A program made the translations under genes and the position numbers. 64,000 nt of DNA, taken from assembly GCA_014529385.2 (NCBI GenBank), contig CM043968.1, forward strand, positions 21,691,484 to 21,755,483, read 5' to 3'. Source of the stretch: Adiantum capillus-veneris. Taxonomy: Eukaryota > Streptophyta > Polypodiopsida > Polypodiales > Pteridaceae. The notes below the pieces were generated by a model, which did not search any database, was not told where the DNA came from, and saw only the letters and a list, made by a program, of their open reading frames with translations. Shown in pieces: positions 1 through 11,279 of the stretch. How positions within the stretch are numbered: the first letter of the stretch is position 1; each line of letters starts with the position of its first letter.

Positions 1-966
1 TATGACCAAATTACAAAAATTGTCAAATCCTGTTTTTTAGCCAATTTTAGCTCTTCTATGTTTTATTTGGTGGCTTTCATGATATCCAAATGCAGTTTTG
101 ATTTTCTATGTCGCATATTGTAACATAAAGCTAATATTCCTTGAGTTTTGGGGCACCTAATACCCTATTTTTCATAGTAGACAACGATGGTTGATTTTTT
201 CAATTATAGAAGAAAACGAAACATTCTAGTATATGAAGTATAGCTTTTTAAACATTGTTAGTTTCTTTTGACAACTACATGCATTTTGTAGGTAGTAACC
301 ATATATAGTCATAAGGATCAAATTTGGCTAGATATTGGATAGTTTCAATGGGATTCTACAACTCATAATGTTGAACCCAGTTTTTTCATGTTTGCTATAT
401 TTAGCACTTCATCTTTGTCCCCAAGATTCCCCTTGGTAAGAGATGTATTATTCTTTTGACATGCTCCATGGCTCCTTATGAACCTAAAGGACAATAGGGA
501 ACTAAGAAAACATGCATATATTATTTGTATTGAGCGTGGCGATAGAAACTTTGATGATAGGTTTGCAAAATGGTATAAATTCAACTTTTTTGTACCTATT
601 TCTTTTGGCAAAACAAAAAATAGTGAGTGAGAAGCAATCATATGTTCTGATCACCAACCCATTGAAGTTAACTAGGGAATTTATCTCAAGTCCTACAAAA
701 ATCCCTAATCTTATTTTTGTGTGACAAAACGTAAGAAATGACTGTTTTGATGAAAATGTACCGGTCCATCAACTTTGGAGGCTTGGTGTGACCAAAAGAT
801 GAGAAATTTTACAAGTTTCTTATTTTCTCCATGTGTAGTAGGCCTTGAAATATAACCTCATGAAAGGATTTTACAAAATGAGTGGATCTACTATGGTTTT
901 GGAGGTTTTTTTCAAAACCCTGAAAGGACACTTTTATGTCCTTTTAGGTTACGAACCTAGTGTTAA
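1..966. repeat. TIR repeat, copy A (left part outside window)
   Basis: This stretch aligns over its whole length with about 41911-42888, in the same orientation. Shared landmarks include the opening phrase about 'tatgaccaa(a/t)ttac', the phrase 'ttccttgagttttggggc' and the right end 'aggacacttttatgtcc' followed by 'ctagtgttaa'. No conserved coding sequence is visible; the small open frames inside are not kept between the copies. The right end (GTGTTAA, ending at 966) is the inverted form of the left end of the other copy, so this looks like a non-autonomous DNA transposon cut by the window edge. Confidence 0.6.
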
Positions 967-2548
967 TCCACCCTCCCAACCATGTAAAGCTAGATCCCCA
1001 TCTAGCAGATCCTGCACCTGCTCAACAGCCACTATACGACCACTTTATCAGCATCACTTTCAACCACCACTCACAAAGCTCCTTGGAAATCTTGGACACC
1101 ACCTTGGAGTCCGCATCACCTGTCATAGAGTGCACTGGCTGCATAAGAAGCACTTCTATCTTTAACTCCGCATGGCCCTTCTCACCTGTCATGCACTCAA
1201 TTCTAGCATCGTCGAGCTCCTCTTTGTCAAGTGGCCCTTCAAGCTCAAACAACACCACTTGCTTGTCGATTGCAATCACCTGCTCTTCTACAACTGCATC
1301 ACACTCTTCCAAGGAAGAGAGAAATCCATTCTCTATCACATCATCCTCGTCTCCTTCCATAGGCACGACTGCTCTATCCCTCTTGGCAAAAAATTTCACC
1401 TATTGCACCACCATGGCACATTCCACTGCCACTTTCACCATCATGGCCACTAGCATGGCACTGCCACCAGCTTTACATGCAGATCATCACTTGTAGGCCT
1501 AGACTACTCCACTTGGTCTTCACTAGGCACCTCGGCTTGCACTTCATGCTGCTCTTTGCATACATTTATTGCTTGTCCACTCACATGCAAGAGATCGAAC
1601 TCATCATACCTGGATTGAGACGACTCGCTCTCCCAACTAGTGTTCGCATCCATAGAGCTACTATCAATCGACCCAGTCTCCTCCTCTATTTTTAGCTCGA
1701 GAAACTCATCTAGCTTCACCGCTTTGACCTCGTCTACAAACCACACTGTTTGGTCTTTACCGCACTTTAATGGAGCTTCTACAACCGCACTCGAACTTGG
1801 TAACACTTCCTTTGTCCACTCTGGAACCACCTGCACATCTTCCACAATTGGAACTGCTCTAGCTGGCATCTTTGACATAGGAACCACTCTATCTCTCTGT
1901 AGCCAAAGAACCCTTGGTTCTTCTTGCACTTGCATTTCTCTTTGTACCACATGGCTCGGCTACCACCGCATCACACTATCTTGACATCACAATGCCTTGC
2001 AAACCTTGCCTAGCTTTGTGCTTCTTCATCATCTTTTTGGTCGCCCGTTTGCTAGAGCTACTGCCTCTTCATACGACACCGGGCCATCTAACTCCACATT
2101 ATCACGCACTTCCTCATGTAGGCAATCCATGAATTTACTCAAATTTTAAAAGCTAACATTTTTTGCAGCAGTTACCTTGATCAATTTCCCCCAAAGGGCT
2201 TGGAGCTCCCACTCAAACGCTTGAAAATCACTCCAAGTTTTGCTTCAACCCGTCCAAGTTCCGCTTTACTTCATCTAGCTGCACATCCACTACAAATCTG
2301 CTTCAAAAAGCCACCTCTAGGGCTTCACAATCTTCCTTTTCTTCATCATCAAGGCTATGGAACCATAGCCTCGTTTTACCATGAACCAAGAGCGGGATTA
2401 CCTGTACCACACCGTCTTCTCTCGATAGACCGCTTTCTAGCATGAACAATCCATAATCTTGGAGCCAAGTCTTCGCATCTTTGACCCAAATGAGAATGGG
2501 AAATCCCGCCCAAGCCATCACTAGCAGCACCTGCTCCTCAAAGGCCAC
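950..2548 (-). pseudogene. decayed Ty3/gypsy-like gag
   Basis: Read on the minus strand from 2548, the frame carries the pattern of a retrotransposon Gag domain: a W-L-x-D-Y-x-L-F segment, then L-V-H-G-K-T-R-L-W-F-H-S-L, then a D-C-E-A-L segment. Near 2100-2050 a later part reads like the Gag C-terminus (C-L-H-E-E-V-R-D-N-V followed by a Y-E-E-A-V-A-L-A helix). Further down (1950-1022) the frames are Glu/Val/Ser-rich and resemble the variable tail of such proteins. Stops and frame changes break it at several points, and no protease or reverse transcriptase follows. It is best read as the 5' coding part of an old gypsy element; family rank is not resolvable. Confidence 0.5.
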
Positions 2549-3380
2549 AGCTTCGGCATCACCAAAATTACCGATTCGACTTCAACTAGGAGTATTAGCA
2601 AGCTCCTCTGCAGGGGCACCAGAAGATGGAGAGGGGGAATGGGGGAACACACCCAGTACAACAACAAAGGCCTCTCTATAGCTCAGGGTACACAACACCC
2701 CCATCCTCTAAAAAAAAACACCTTCAAAAACACTCTTCACACTAGCAGACCACCGCCTGCCCTTTTTCCATTGCTCACACACTCCACAAGTCCACCAAAC
2801 AACGCACACCTATCGCCACGGGTCTGTCTCCACCCTTACACACACACACAACCGCTCAATCTCACTCTGTCACACAAAACACCATTGGTCCAGGGGGGCA
2901 CACACATCCACACTACCGGCACCGAGGGGAATCACAAAAGTAGAAGAAAGATAAGGGGGGATGGGGAAGCATCAGCAAAACATGGTTTGATTACGCTTCA
3001 CAATGCATGTACAAAGGCTTGCATTGCCATCACCATGGCCATTTTCAAGAAAAAGTACAAAGGTATTTGATAGGAACGCTCCTCTACCAAAGAGCACCAC
3101 TTTACAGGCTCCAAACGGCACAAAAAAGCCAACCCAAGAACTCACACACACTCTCTATCTTGTCTCTCTATGTAGGCTCACTAGCTCAAGGCCCTGGCAA
3201 GAAGCCTACTCTGGTAAAACGGATGGAAAAATGATTCAAAAATGGTTTATTTATGGGTTCCCCTTTCAATTTAGGCATCTGGGCTGATTGGTCCACCTTG
3301 CATCCTCATTTGGTAGCTTTGGGAGGAGGTACCGGCCTCTTCCTTCATCTTCTCTCTTTCTCTTTCTTTTGCGGTTGAGG

Positions 3381-3410
3381 GGGGGCATTAGCGATGTCGC
3401 TATTGCCCCC
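3381..3410. repeat. palindrome with TAGCGA/TCGCTA core
   Basis: Thirty bases form an inverted repeat with one mismatch: GGGGGCATTAGCGA, a TG spacer, then TCGCTATTGCCCCC. A sister hairpin with the same core lies 340 bases downstream. The core resembles the GCGTCGCTA subterminal motif of the CACTA element in this window. Confidence 0.6.
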
Positions 3411-3720
3411 AGGCACTTTTTATTTTTTCCTTTTTTCCTTATTTTGTATCCTTTGGGGAGCCTAGCCTTGCACTGCCCCTTTGAACTAATTTTGACCTGC
3501 CTCTGGCTTGATCCTCCTTCCCCTAGCCTTCTCCTCGGACTGCTACCTTGGATCCCTTTTCACTTGGCCCACTTCTCATTCGTCTTCTCGGTCACCATTT
3601 GGACTTCATGCTTCGCCTTGAAATGCGCTCTCCCACCCTTTGTACACACGGCAGCTCTTGAGCACTCCCTCTCTCCCTCCTTTCTTGCATGGGAATCATC
3701 TCTTGCCCCTTGACCTCGAG

Positions 3721-3740
3721 CATTAGCGAACTCGCTAATG
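3721..3740. repeat. palindrome CATTAGCGA-AC-TCGCTAATG
   Basis: A perfect 9-bp stem with a 2-base spacer, followed by a run of seven G. It shares the CATTAGCGA arm with the hairpin at 3381-3410, so the pair may mark the two ends of a small element of about 360 bp. Confidence 0.55.
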
Positions 3741-5098
3741 GGGGGGCTTATCCTCAAAATACATTGGGGCCTTAAGGGCCAGGCGCGAGAACCGTCACCA
3801 TCACTGGCTGGCCATGTCATCATCTTGACCCCACAGGTACATTGCGTCGTTGCCATCGACTTCAACAACTATATCAGCCAAAACCGCCACACGTCGCCCA
3901 TGGGCCGCCTCGCACCACAAGCAACACCCAACGGGCATGCGCCATAGCCAACTGGTGGGGAGCTCTTCCCTCCTCTCTTTGATACCCCATATATCCCACC
4001 CAATTTCTTTCCTTCTCCGCATACGGGACCATTTCATGGCCACGTGGTGCCTTCGCCTTCAACTGCACCCCATTGGGGACCAAGCCTTTGCTAAAAACTG
4101 GCTCAAACATATTTTTTTGTGACCCAACACCGCACACTGTTTGGTCGGCCGATTGACCCCGTCATAAAACCCACCAATGGTATACATTTTGAGCTTCACT
4201 CTCCTCGGCTAACTCTACATCTCACCTCCGTGATGGCCTCAAAAAAAGTGTCGTAAACAACGAGAAAAACCATCTGTTGACTCCCTGTTCGCAAAGTACC
4301 CCCAACTCTACCAAGCCGTAACTCGGCCACCTAGAACTCGATTGAAAAATTGTGACTTCCTGCTAACTCCACACAGCATGATCTATCTCCTTGAACTCTG
4401 TCAAGGCCTAAAAAGTGCCAAAAAGCCCGATTTCCAATGCGGTCAGGTGGGCTCAAACCCAGACCTCGGGAAAATTTCAATTGATCATAACTTGCTATCA
4501 TGGGATCTAATTCGCAATCCGAGAAGACAATCATGCTCCATAATTTGATCTCTATGCATCTATCTACTCACATCTGTGTGGCCACCTTTCTCCAGCTACC
4601 CTACCCGTCGGGGCTGTGAAACACCTTCTAACTTTGAACTTCAGTATCTTGCACACCGGGGCTTCGTTTGGCGAGCCGTTTAAACCATCTTCTAGAGCAC
4701 ATCGAACACTACATTCAAGAACACTGACTTAGCATTTTGGGCACCTTGATCTCTCATCCTATCTGGACCATCCTTTAACTCTTTTGGCCCAAAAACGGCA
4801 TCAAGCATACATTTCCACTTCCACCAGTCTGCCCACGACCTTGGTACCTGCCCTAGCCTTCTTCACTGCACCTGCCTACAGCCTTTCTTGGCATAGACCA
4901 CTTTTCAGCTCGGACCAACTTTGGCTGCACCAACTGAAGCGTGTAGATGTCACCCATCCCGCATTTAAAGATCCAATGTATGTGGCAAAGATGTCACCCA
5001 TCCTACATTTAAAGATCCACTGTATGTGGCAAAAGATCTTCAAAGTCCACTTGCATTCACCTAAAATAAATTAGCAGGTTAAAGACAAAGCCACAATT

Positions 5099-6346
5099 TT
5101 GGGCATCACTCATTGTGGAATGATTTATCCACTTGCCATGGTTTGCCATGTGGAGCATCCACCAATGCTCATTTCACATTTTTGGAATGGTGGCCATGTA
5201 GAGCAGTGGATAAAAGATTGCAATGAAGTTGGCAGTGAATTTGCCATTTGCAGTTATGTGACAACTAAGGGAGCAATAGAGCCGTTCCAAAATAACATTT
5301 TGCAGATAATTAGACTCTTCTTCAAACCCTAAAGTGTTTACATGCCCATAACTATCTCGACAATGACCTACACTCCCGTAGTATGATGCTTTATTTTGGA
5401 CAGAAAGGGGTCTATGCAGGCATTGTGGATTGGGAGTCATGTACAAAGATCAAAACAACAACATGCTTTCCTCCTATAACATTTTGCAGATAATTAACGC
5501 TCTTCTTCAAACCTTGAAGTATCTACATGCGCAGGACTATCTCCACAATGACATGCACTCCTGCAACATGATGCTTCATTTTGGACAAGAAGGGGTCTAT
5601 GCTGGCACTATGGATTGGGAGTCATGTACAAAGACCAAAACACAACATGCTTTCCTCCTCTTTGTGACTTGAAAATTGAAATTAGAAAGCGGGCTGAGAG
5701 AGATTCTCCATGGGCCAACCCAGAATGCATGTGTACGAATCCTCCTCCCTGGAATAAATCCATGCTTTATTTTGGACAGAAAGGGAGCAGTAGAGCCGTT
5801 CCAAAATAACATTTTTCACATAATTAGACTCTTCTTCAAACCCTAAAGTGTTTACATGCCCATAACTATCTCGACAGTGACCTACACTCCCGTAGTATGA
5901 TGCTTTATTTTGGACAGAAAGGGGTCTATGTAGGCATTGTGGATTGGGAGTCATGTACAAAGATCAAAACAACAACATGCTTTCCTCCTATAACATTTTG
6001 CAGATAATTAATGCTCTTCTTCAAACCCTGAAGTATCTACATGCGCAGGACTATCTCCACAATGACATGCACTCCCGCAACATGATGCTTCATTTTGGAC
6101 AATAAGGGGTCTATGCTGGCACTGTGGATTGGGAGTCATGTACAAAGACCAAAACACAACATGCTTTCCTCCTCTTTGTGACTTGAAAATTGAAATTAGA
6201 AAGCAGGCTGAGAGAGATTCTCCATGGGCCACCCCAGAATGCATGTGTACAAATCCTCCTCCCTGGAATAAAGCCATGGACGTCTTCTTCATGTGTCATA
6301 CTTGTAAACAAGTCTTAAAGTGCATGTGGATGCCTCGAGAAAAATG
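5099..6346 (+). pseudogene. protein-kinase-like pseudogene with duplicated exons
   Basis: Several fragments match parts of an eukaryotic protein kinase in order. A hinge-like piece (F-W-N-G-G, about 5186-5200) is followed by a catalytic-loop piece (L-K-Y-L-H-A-Q-D-Y-L-H-N-D-M-H-S-C-N-M-M-L, about 5510-5575), where H-N-D replaces the usual H-R-D and the N-x-x-L is kept. A D-W-E segment stands at the DFG position. An activation-segment piece (S-P-W-A-N-P-E-C, like the W-x-x-P-E motif) lies near 5703 and again near 6217. The catalytic-loop piece occurs four times and the activation piece twice, through nested tandem duplication. There is no complete kinase domain and no continuous frame, so it is a gene fragment captured or left behind. 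Confidence 0.5.
5282..6279 (+). repeat. tandem duplication, unit 515 bp, with inner repeats of about 187 bp
   Basis: The phrase starting 'gccgttccaaaataacattt' occurs at 5282 and again at 5797, giving a 515-bp unit. Inside each unit a shorter piece beginning 'aacattttgcagataatta' is itself doubled (about 5294 and 5479; about 5809 and 5994). The copies differ by few bases, so at least the outer duplication is fairly young. Each inner copy carries one kinase catalytic-loop fragment. Confidence 0.8.
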
Positions 6347-6863
6347 AAAGGGATTTGTTAAGAAATGTACTTACCCACCTTGAGAGTGGAAAGTGAAATA
6401 GTCCTTCAACTCTTTTGATAGTTCTCTCTGTCTAAACAGTTCCCATAGAGTGGGCTATGACATTCTAGTTATTTCTGGTCTACAACCAGCTAATAACTAA
6501 AGTGATGATTTGACTGTTGTCTTCTCTCTAGATGCAAATGTAGATTATATAATTGATCAAGTTATCTTGTCTCTTTCCTATGACATGGTGATAAATATTC
6601 TTTCTCTTTCTTGCAGCATGATTAAGTTATCTTGTCTTTTTCTTTCAAGGTTATAATTAATATTCAATAATTGGGTTAAATGTGCTGACTTGTTAACTTC
6701 ACAATTTGACTTTCTAATGATGACATGCTCACTTGATGTGTAGATATGGAAGATTAACTTAATCACACTAAAGCTCAACCAATGTACAAAGAAGAGAGAG
6801 AGTGTTGTGGCCAAGAGAAATACCTTGAAGCTATTCCATTGGTATTCTCTTTCAAAGAGGTGG
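6347..6863. other. non-coding, no feature seen
   Basis: AT-rich sequence between the kinase-like pseudogene and the isolated LTR. No open frame with family motifs and no repeat structure is visible. Confidence 0.5.
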
Positions 6864-8594
6864 TGTAACGAAAATGGCCTATAAACTTTTAGAATAGCGG
6901 AATTAGGAGAATTTAAGAGTGCATTTTTGTGAGACTACTTTGAGAACATATATGGTGAACTTAATAAGATGTAGCAACATAACCATTATACTTAATTAAC
7001 TTGGCATGAACAATACTTTTGCAAGAGATAGATTTAGAGAAGTGACAACATATGAAGACTGGATTTACGTGGAGCCGCGGTCCCTCCTCCAATAGCCTTT
7101 TGTATTATAGACTCTCCCATCAAGAGAAACTTGGTACAAAACAATATTTGTGTTCCTTGTGATCTTGGTGATGCTATGAAGATGGAAAGCTTCATGCATC
7201 ACGAGCATAAAAAAAACTTTGTAAAAGAATTAACCATCCCTGGCCTCAATCCCAAGGCCTCAAACACCTTCAGAGGTGGAGAGAGCTAGCGGAGAATGAG
7301 GGTAGGGAAGCGGAAGAAGAACATTCATAGGAGAAAGAAAGAGTTCCTTACTTATCATCACTCTTCTTGCTAGCATACATAATAGCACAGTGATGACGAT
7401 GGAAGGATGGAAAGCTTAAGCATTCAAGCATGGATCTTAGTTGGATTATCATTCCATAGCCAAGAGTGTTGATGTAGCTCTCAACTTCAAAAAAAGCTTG
7501 GAGAAGGAGATAGAGTTCTTGCAATTTCACCAAGTGAGAATGTGTGAAAAAAATTAGTGTGTGAGAGGATGTATACCCCCAAGCACACCCCTTGCTTGCT
7601 TTGGTTGACCCCTCTTTTTAGCTCAATCTTGAAACTCATTGGACCCCTCTAAGGCTAGTGAATCACATGCACAATGTATTTCAAGCACATGGGTAGTCTT
7701 TGGACAAGTGTCCTCCTTACCCCTTTGAGAGAGAGAGAGCTTGGAAATATCTAGATCTTTGTTGCATTGAACTAGAAGCTCATTGGATCCTCTTTAGCCT
7801 AGCCAGTAGGATTCAAGCACACCATGTGGCTAAGCATAGGGAGAGCTTGACCTATGTCCATGTGCCCCTTGAGAAAGCATGTGCCCTTTGGGTGAGTGGT
7901 AGGTTAAGTCAAAGATCTCCCTAACTTTGGATCTTTACCCCTCCTTTGTAGGGTCTCTTTTTGACTCAAAACCCTCAAGCACCTTACCCCCCATGCATGT
8001 GAAGCTTCTCAAGCACCTTCATCATCAAGCATGACAAGCACCTCAAGCACCTTAGTCAGTAAGCACGATAATCACATCAAGCACCTTAGTTAACAAGAAC
8101 GACAAGAACCTCAAGCACCTTACTCATCAAGCATGACAAGCACCTTAGTCACTGAGCATGACAAGCACCTCAATCTTGGGTCAGGTTTCCACCTCAAGCT
8201 CAGCCCTATATTTCCTAAGGTCAAAGGAATTTTAACACTAACCTTTAGAGGTCTTTAATGAAGCCAACCCTAAGGTATTTAAGCTCCATTAGATGCATGT
8301 TTCTCTTTGATAGACTATCTCTTTTTCGACCCCTATTGAGATGTAACCATCTCTCCTCTTGGTCCCCTACCGAGGTAAGTCTAGAAGCACTTGCTGCACA
8401 TTGCTCTTTGGTAGACCGTCTCCTTTTGGACCCCTATTAAGAAGCAACCATTTCTCCTTTTGTCCCCTACTGGGAACGGTCTAGAAGCACATATCTATAT
8501 CCTAACTCTTGTTCTCCTTTTATCTTCACATATTAAATGATCAAATTAATATGAGAAAATCCTTTGGTAAAGCTAGATATTATATTTTATGACA
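6864..8594 (-). mobile_element. isolated LTR related to the truncated gypsy element's family
   Basis: It starts TGTAAC and ends TTATGACA on the plus strand, as do the LTRs at 29219-30808 and (inverted) 61492-63078, and shares blocks with them such as 'ctcccatcaagagaaac', 'tttgtgttcctt' and 'tcatattaaactgat'-like sequence near the right end. It is clearly more diverged than those two. No primer site or polypurine tract flanks it, so it is a solo LTR or fragment. The 5 bases on the two sides (GGTGG, TTACT) do not match, so an old insertion or an altered flank is likely. The next element begins 8 bp downstream. Confidence 0.65.
7960..8175. repeat. minisatellite of AAGCACCT units within the LTR
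   Basis: Irregular tandem units of about 35 bp share AAGCACCTTAGTCA and AAGCATGACAAGCACCTC phrases, repeated roughly six times. This block is not seen in the related LTRs at 29 kb and 62 kb, so it expanded in this lineage. Confidence 0.7.
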
Positions 8595-8601
8595 TTACTT
8601 C

Positions 8602-11250
8602 TGTGAGGTCCCTACCCCTTGTCAAAGGATCCCTTGTCAGAGGAGCGGAGTACCTTTGATAGGTCTCCAATCCTGAAAAAGAAAAACCAACGGACATTGC
8701 CTTAGCTACTACGTAGCCACGGGCATGAACCGTTAGTGAAGGATTGGTCCTATCTCGCTATGGCGGAGCGTGACCACCATAACCCTATCTAAAAACTATC
8801 TATAATCAATTATACCTAAAATTATAAATCTTAGAGTGACAAACCTGTGTGCTTTTTTCCCCATGTTTCAAAAGCACAGCCGCCAAGGTTTGTCTCTTTA
8901 AAGATTTATGACTTAAAAAAAAAAACAATTTCTAGCGTTGGAAAGTTACTTGTCGAGGGGTATGGGATGCTCATGCCCCTTGTCCTCATAAGCGACCCAT
9001 AACCCTCGACCGGTACTCGTTGTGCTAATCTGAACGTACTCCCGCCACACCAACAACGGTGCCAATCTGGGCGTCATCCTCACGCCACGGCAAAACAAAA
9101 CTGCAGTATCCAGCTAGGCTAATCTTGGTGTACTCCCACCACAGCATCAGCGGTGCCATCTTGGGCGTCATCTCACGCCTTGGCAATTGGCACATAATGC
9201 CAATGCTAATAAGTAGAGAGACTTGAGAGAAACCCTACCGAAGGTTTTGGACAAACAATCTTTCCTATAGTAACCAATTTAACCAAACAATCTTTCCTAC
9301 TTGTCAAACATATGCCGAATTTCTTGGGGTTAAGCCCTGTGGTTTCGGTCCGTGTTTTCTTTTCATAAGGTAAATATTATAGTTCTATGGTCTCGCATAT
9401 GCAATGATGCATAACTTGAAACTGCAATACTAACCAATACCATAGCTCCGATTGGTGGAGACATAACATGTTCCGCACGAGTTCCACCGTTACTTGTACC
9501 AGCTTCATGATCATTAGCACCTTGGGTTCGAGCACGCTTTGGAGCCATTGTTTTGTACTACACTTATGTTATACACTTAGAACTTTAAATTGGTCAATTT
9601 CCCTAGTAATCTCCTTGTTTCCAAAGAGAGTGTAATTTGAACCCTCGCTAACCTGGATTCACACTTAGTGTTGTTGTTCTACATCTAATTTCTATACATC
9701 AAATATTTGCTAATCTTAATTAATAAAAAATTAAGTTTGGAAACTACGAGTGAAAGTTTAGGACTGCATTACTTTTATGCATGACATTTCTAATCCAATT
9801 CTAACTTCCATTTCTATACTTCAACTAAATCAATTTTTAGTATTATTCAAAATTCTACTTAATCTAATTGACAATAAAATTGTTGAATGATATTTTCATC
9901 ATGTATAATAAGAATATGATGAGTTCTCTTATGTATTAACTTTCAATTAACTATGCATAAGTTAATGGTGAAGATGTACTAACTAGGTAGAGTAAGTATA
10001 CTTAGAGAGATTAGAGTAAGAGAAAACATATACACACATTTTTTCTAAAGTTAATTGAATCTTACTAATCTATTAGAAAGATTAGAGTAAAAGAGAACAC
10101 ACACACATCCTTTTCTAAAGCTAATTGAATCTTACTAATCTACTAGAGAGATTAGAGTAAGAGATAGCACACACACACACATATCCTTCTTAAACTAATT
10201 GAATCTTACTAATCTATTAGAGAAATTAGAGTAAGAGATAGCACACACACACACATATCCTTCTTAAAACTAATTGAATCTTACTAATCTATTAGAGAAA
10301 TTACAGTAAGAGATAGTGCGCGCACACACACACACACACACACACATATCCTTCTTAAAACTAATTGAATCTTATTAATCTATTAGAGAGATTAGAGTAA
10401 GAGATAACACACACACACACACATAGCTAATTGAATCTTACTAATCTATTAGAGAGATTACAGTAAGAGATAGCATACATACATCATTCCTAAAGTTAAT
10501 TGAATGCTTAATTAATACACACCTTATTAGTCCACTAGAGCTTTTGCTCTTTTAGTGGTTTGTGGACGCCTTATCTCTAAGAGAAGTGGAAGCACTTTGT
10601 GGCTATAGAGGCAATCTCTATGTCTAAAGTGTGAGCATGGATGCTCTATTTATAGCAGAAAAAAAAACGTCCATTTTTTTTTCAAAAAAAATTATTTTTT
10701 AAATTTAAAAAAATATTCCTCAAAAATCATACCCGTGTTTTTGGTACCCTTGTGGTACCCATCAACTTGACCACTTTGTCATTATCATCAAAAGATAAGG
10801 CCACATAGGTCCCCCTCATTAAGATTAGTCAAGACTAGCCTCTCCTTTTCATGTGACAGTGTGTCCCACTTTGTCCCCTCCTATGTGAGTCCAGGTGAGT
10901 CCATGTGCCTTCATTTGTCATCCCTGTGTATTCTTTTGTCTCTATCATTATTTTATTTATTTCCTTAATGATAATTTACTTTACATTTTTAAGTTAAACT
11001 TTACAGTCTTATATTAACTTTACAGTAGTAAAAGAAATTTCTACAATCAGTAAATAAGTCTTGCAATAAGTTAGTTATTGATTCATATAGCTAAACATGT
11101 CAGAATTTTGTAGCGTAAATTTTAAATTCTAGGTTTTCTCAACCTACGATTCATAATTTGAACTCGAATATCTTAAATAATGAGTGATGGTTTAAAAAAA
11201 TTCAAATGTGTAATAGAACTTGTGTGAAATTCGAAAGTAGAGACCTTACA
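8602..11250 (-). repeat. 3' LTR of the chromovirus-type element
   Basis: 2649 bp, same ends as its partner. It keeps the M-A-P-K-R open frame (start 9548) with few changes and a longer minisatellite (10015-10500). A purine tract lies just upstream in the element's sense. Confidence 0.85.
10015..10500. repeat. LTR minisatellite with embedded CA tracts (3' LTR)
   Basis: About seven units of roughly 65-80 bp, each made of TTGAATCTTACTAATCTATTAG, AGAGATTAGAGTAAGAGA and a variable (CA)n tract. Unit length differs mainly through the CA run. The matching array in the other LTR has the same units with different CA lengths. Confidence 0.85.
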
Positions 11251-11265
11251 ATCTCCCCGATTTAG
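11251..11265 (-). promoter_or_regulatory. polypurine tract
   Basis: The minus strand reads AATCGGGGAGAT directly before TGTAAGGTC of the 3' LTR, the expected place and composition for the plus-strand primer. Confidence 0.75.
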
Positions 11266-11279
11266 AATTTGAGATGCCC

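Larger units (their letters stand above)
2549..5098. other. non-coding stretch, no recognised gene
   Basis: The open frames here are short, overlap on both strands and show no family motif. The composition is C-rich with runs of CACACA near 2840. A roughly 43-bp direct duplication (GATGTCACCCATCC and following bases) lies near 4947-5035. Two GC-rich hairpins (3381-3410 and 3721-3740) are listed separately. The segment near 4440-4480 has a faint tRNA B-box look but no cloverleaf. Confidence 0.5.

Noticed and set aside
1022-1984. Plus-strand frames opposite the gag relic
   Set aside because: Ser/Thr/His-rich antisense shadows of the Glu-rich minus-strand frames.
4440-4480. Possible tRNA or tRNA-derived SINE (GGGCTCAAACCC resembling a B box)
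   Set aside because: No cloverleaf, no A box at the right distance.
6864-8594. Intact solo LTR with target duplication
   Set aside because: The flanking 5-mers do not match, so clean LTR recombination cannot be shown.
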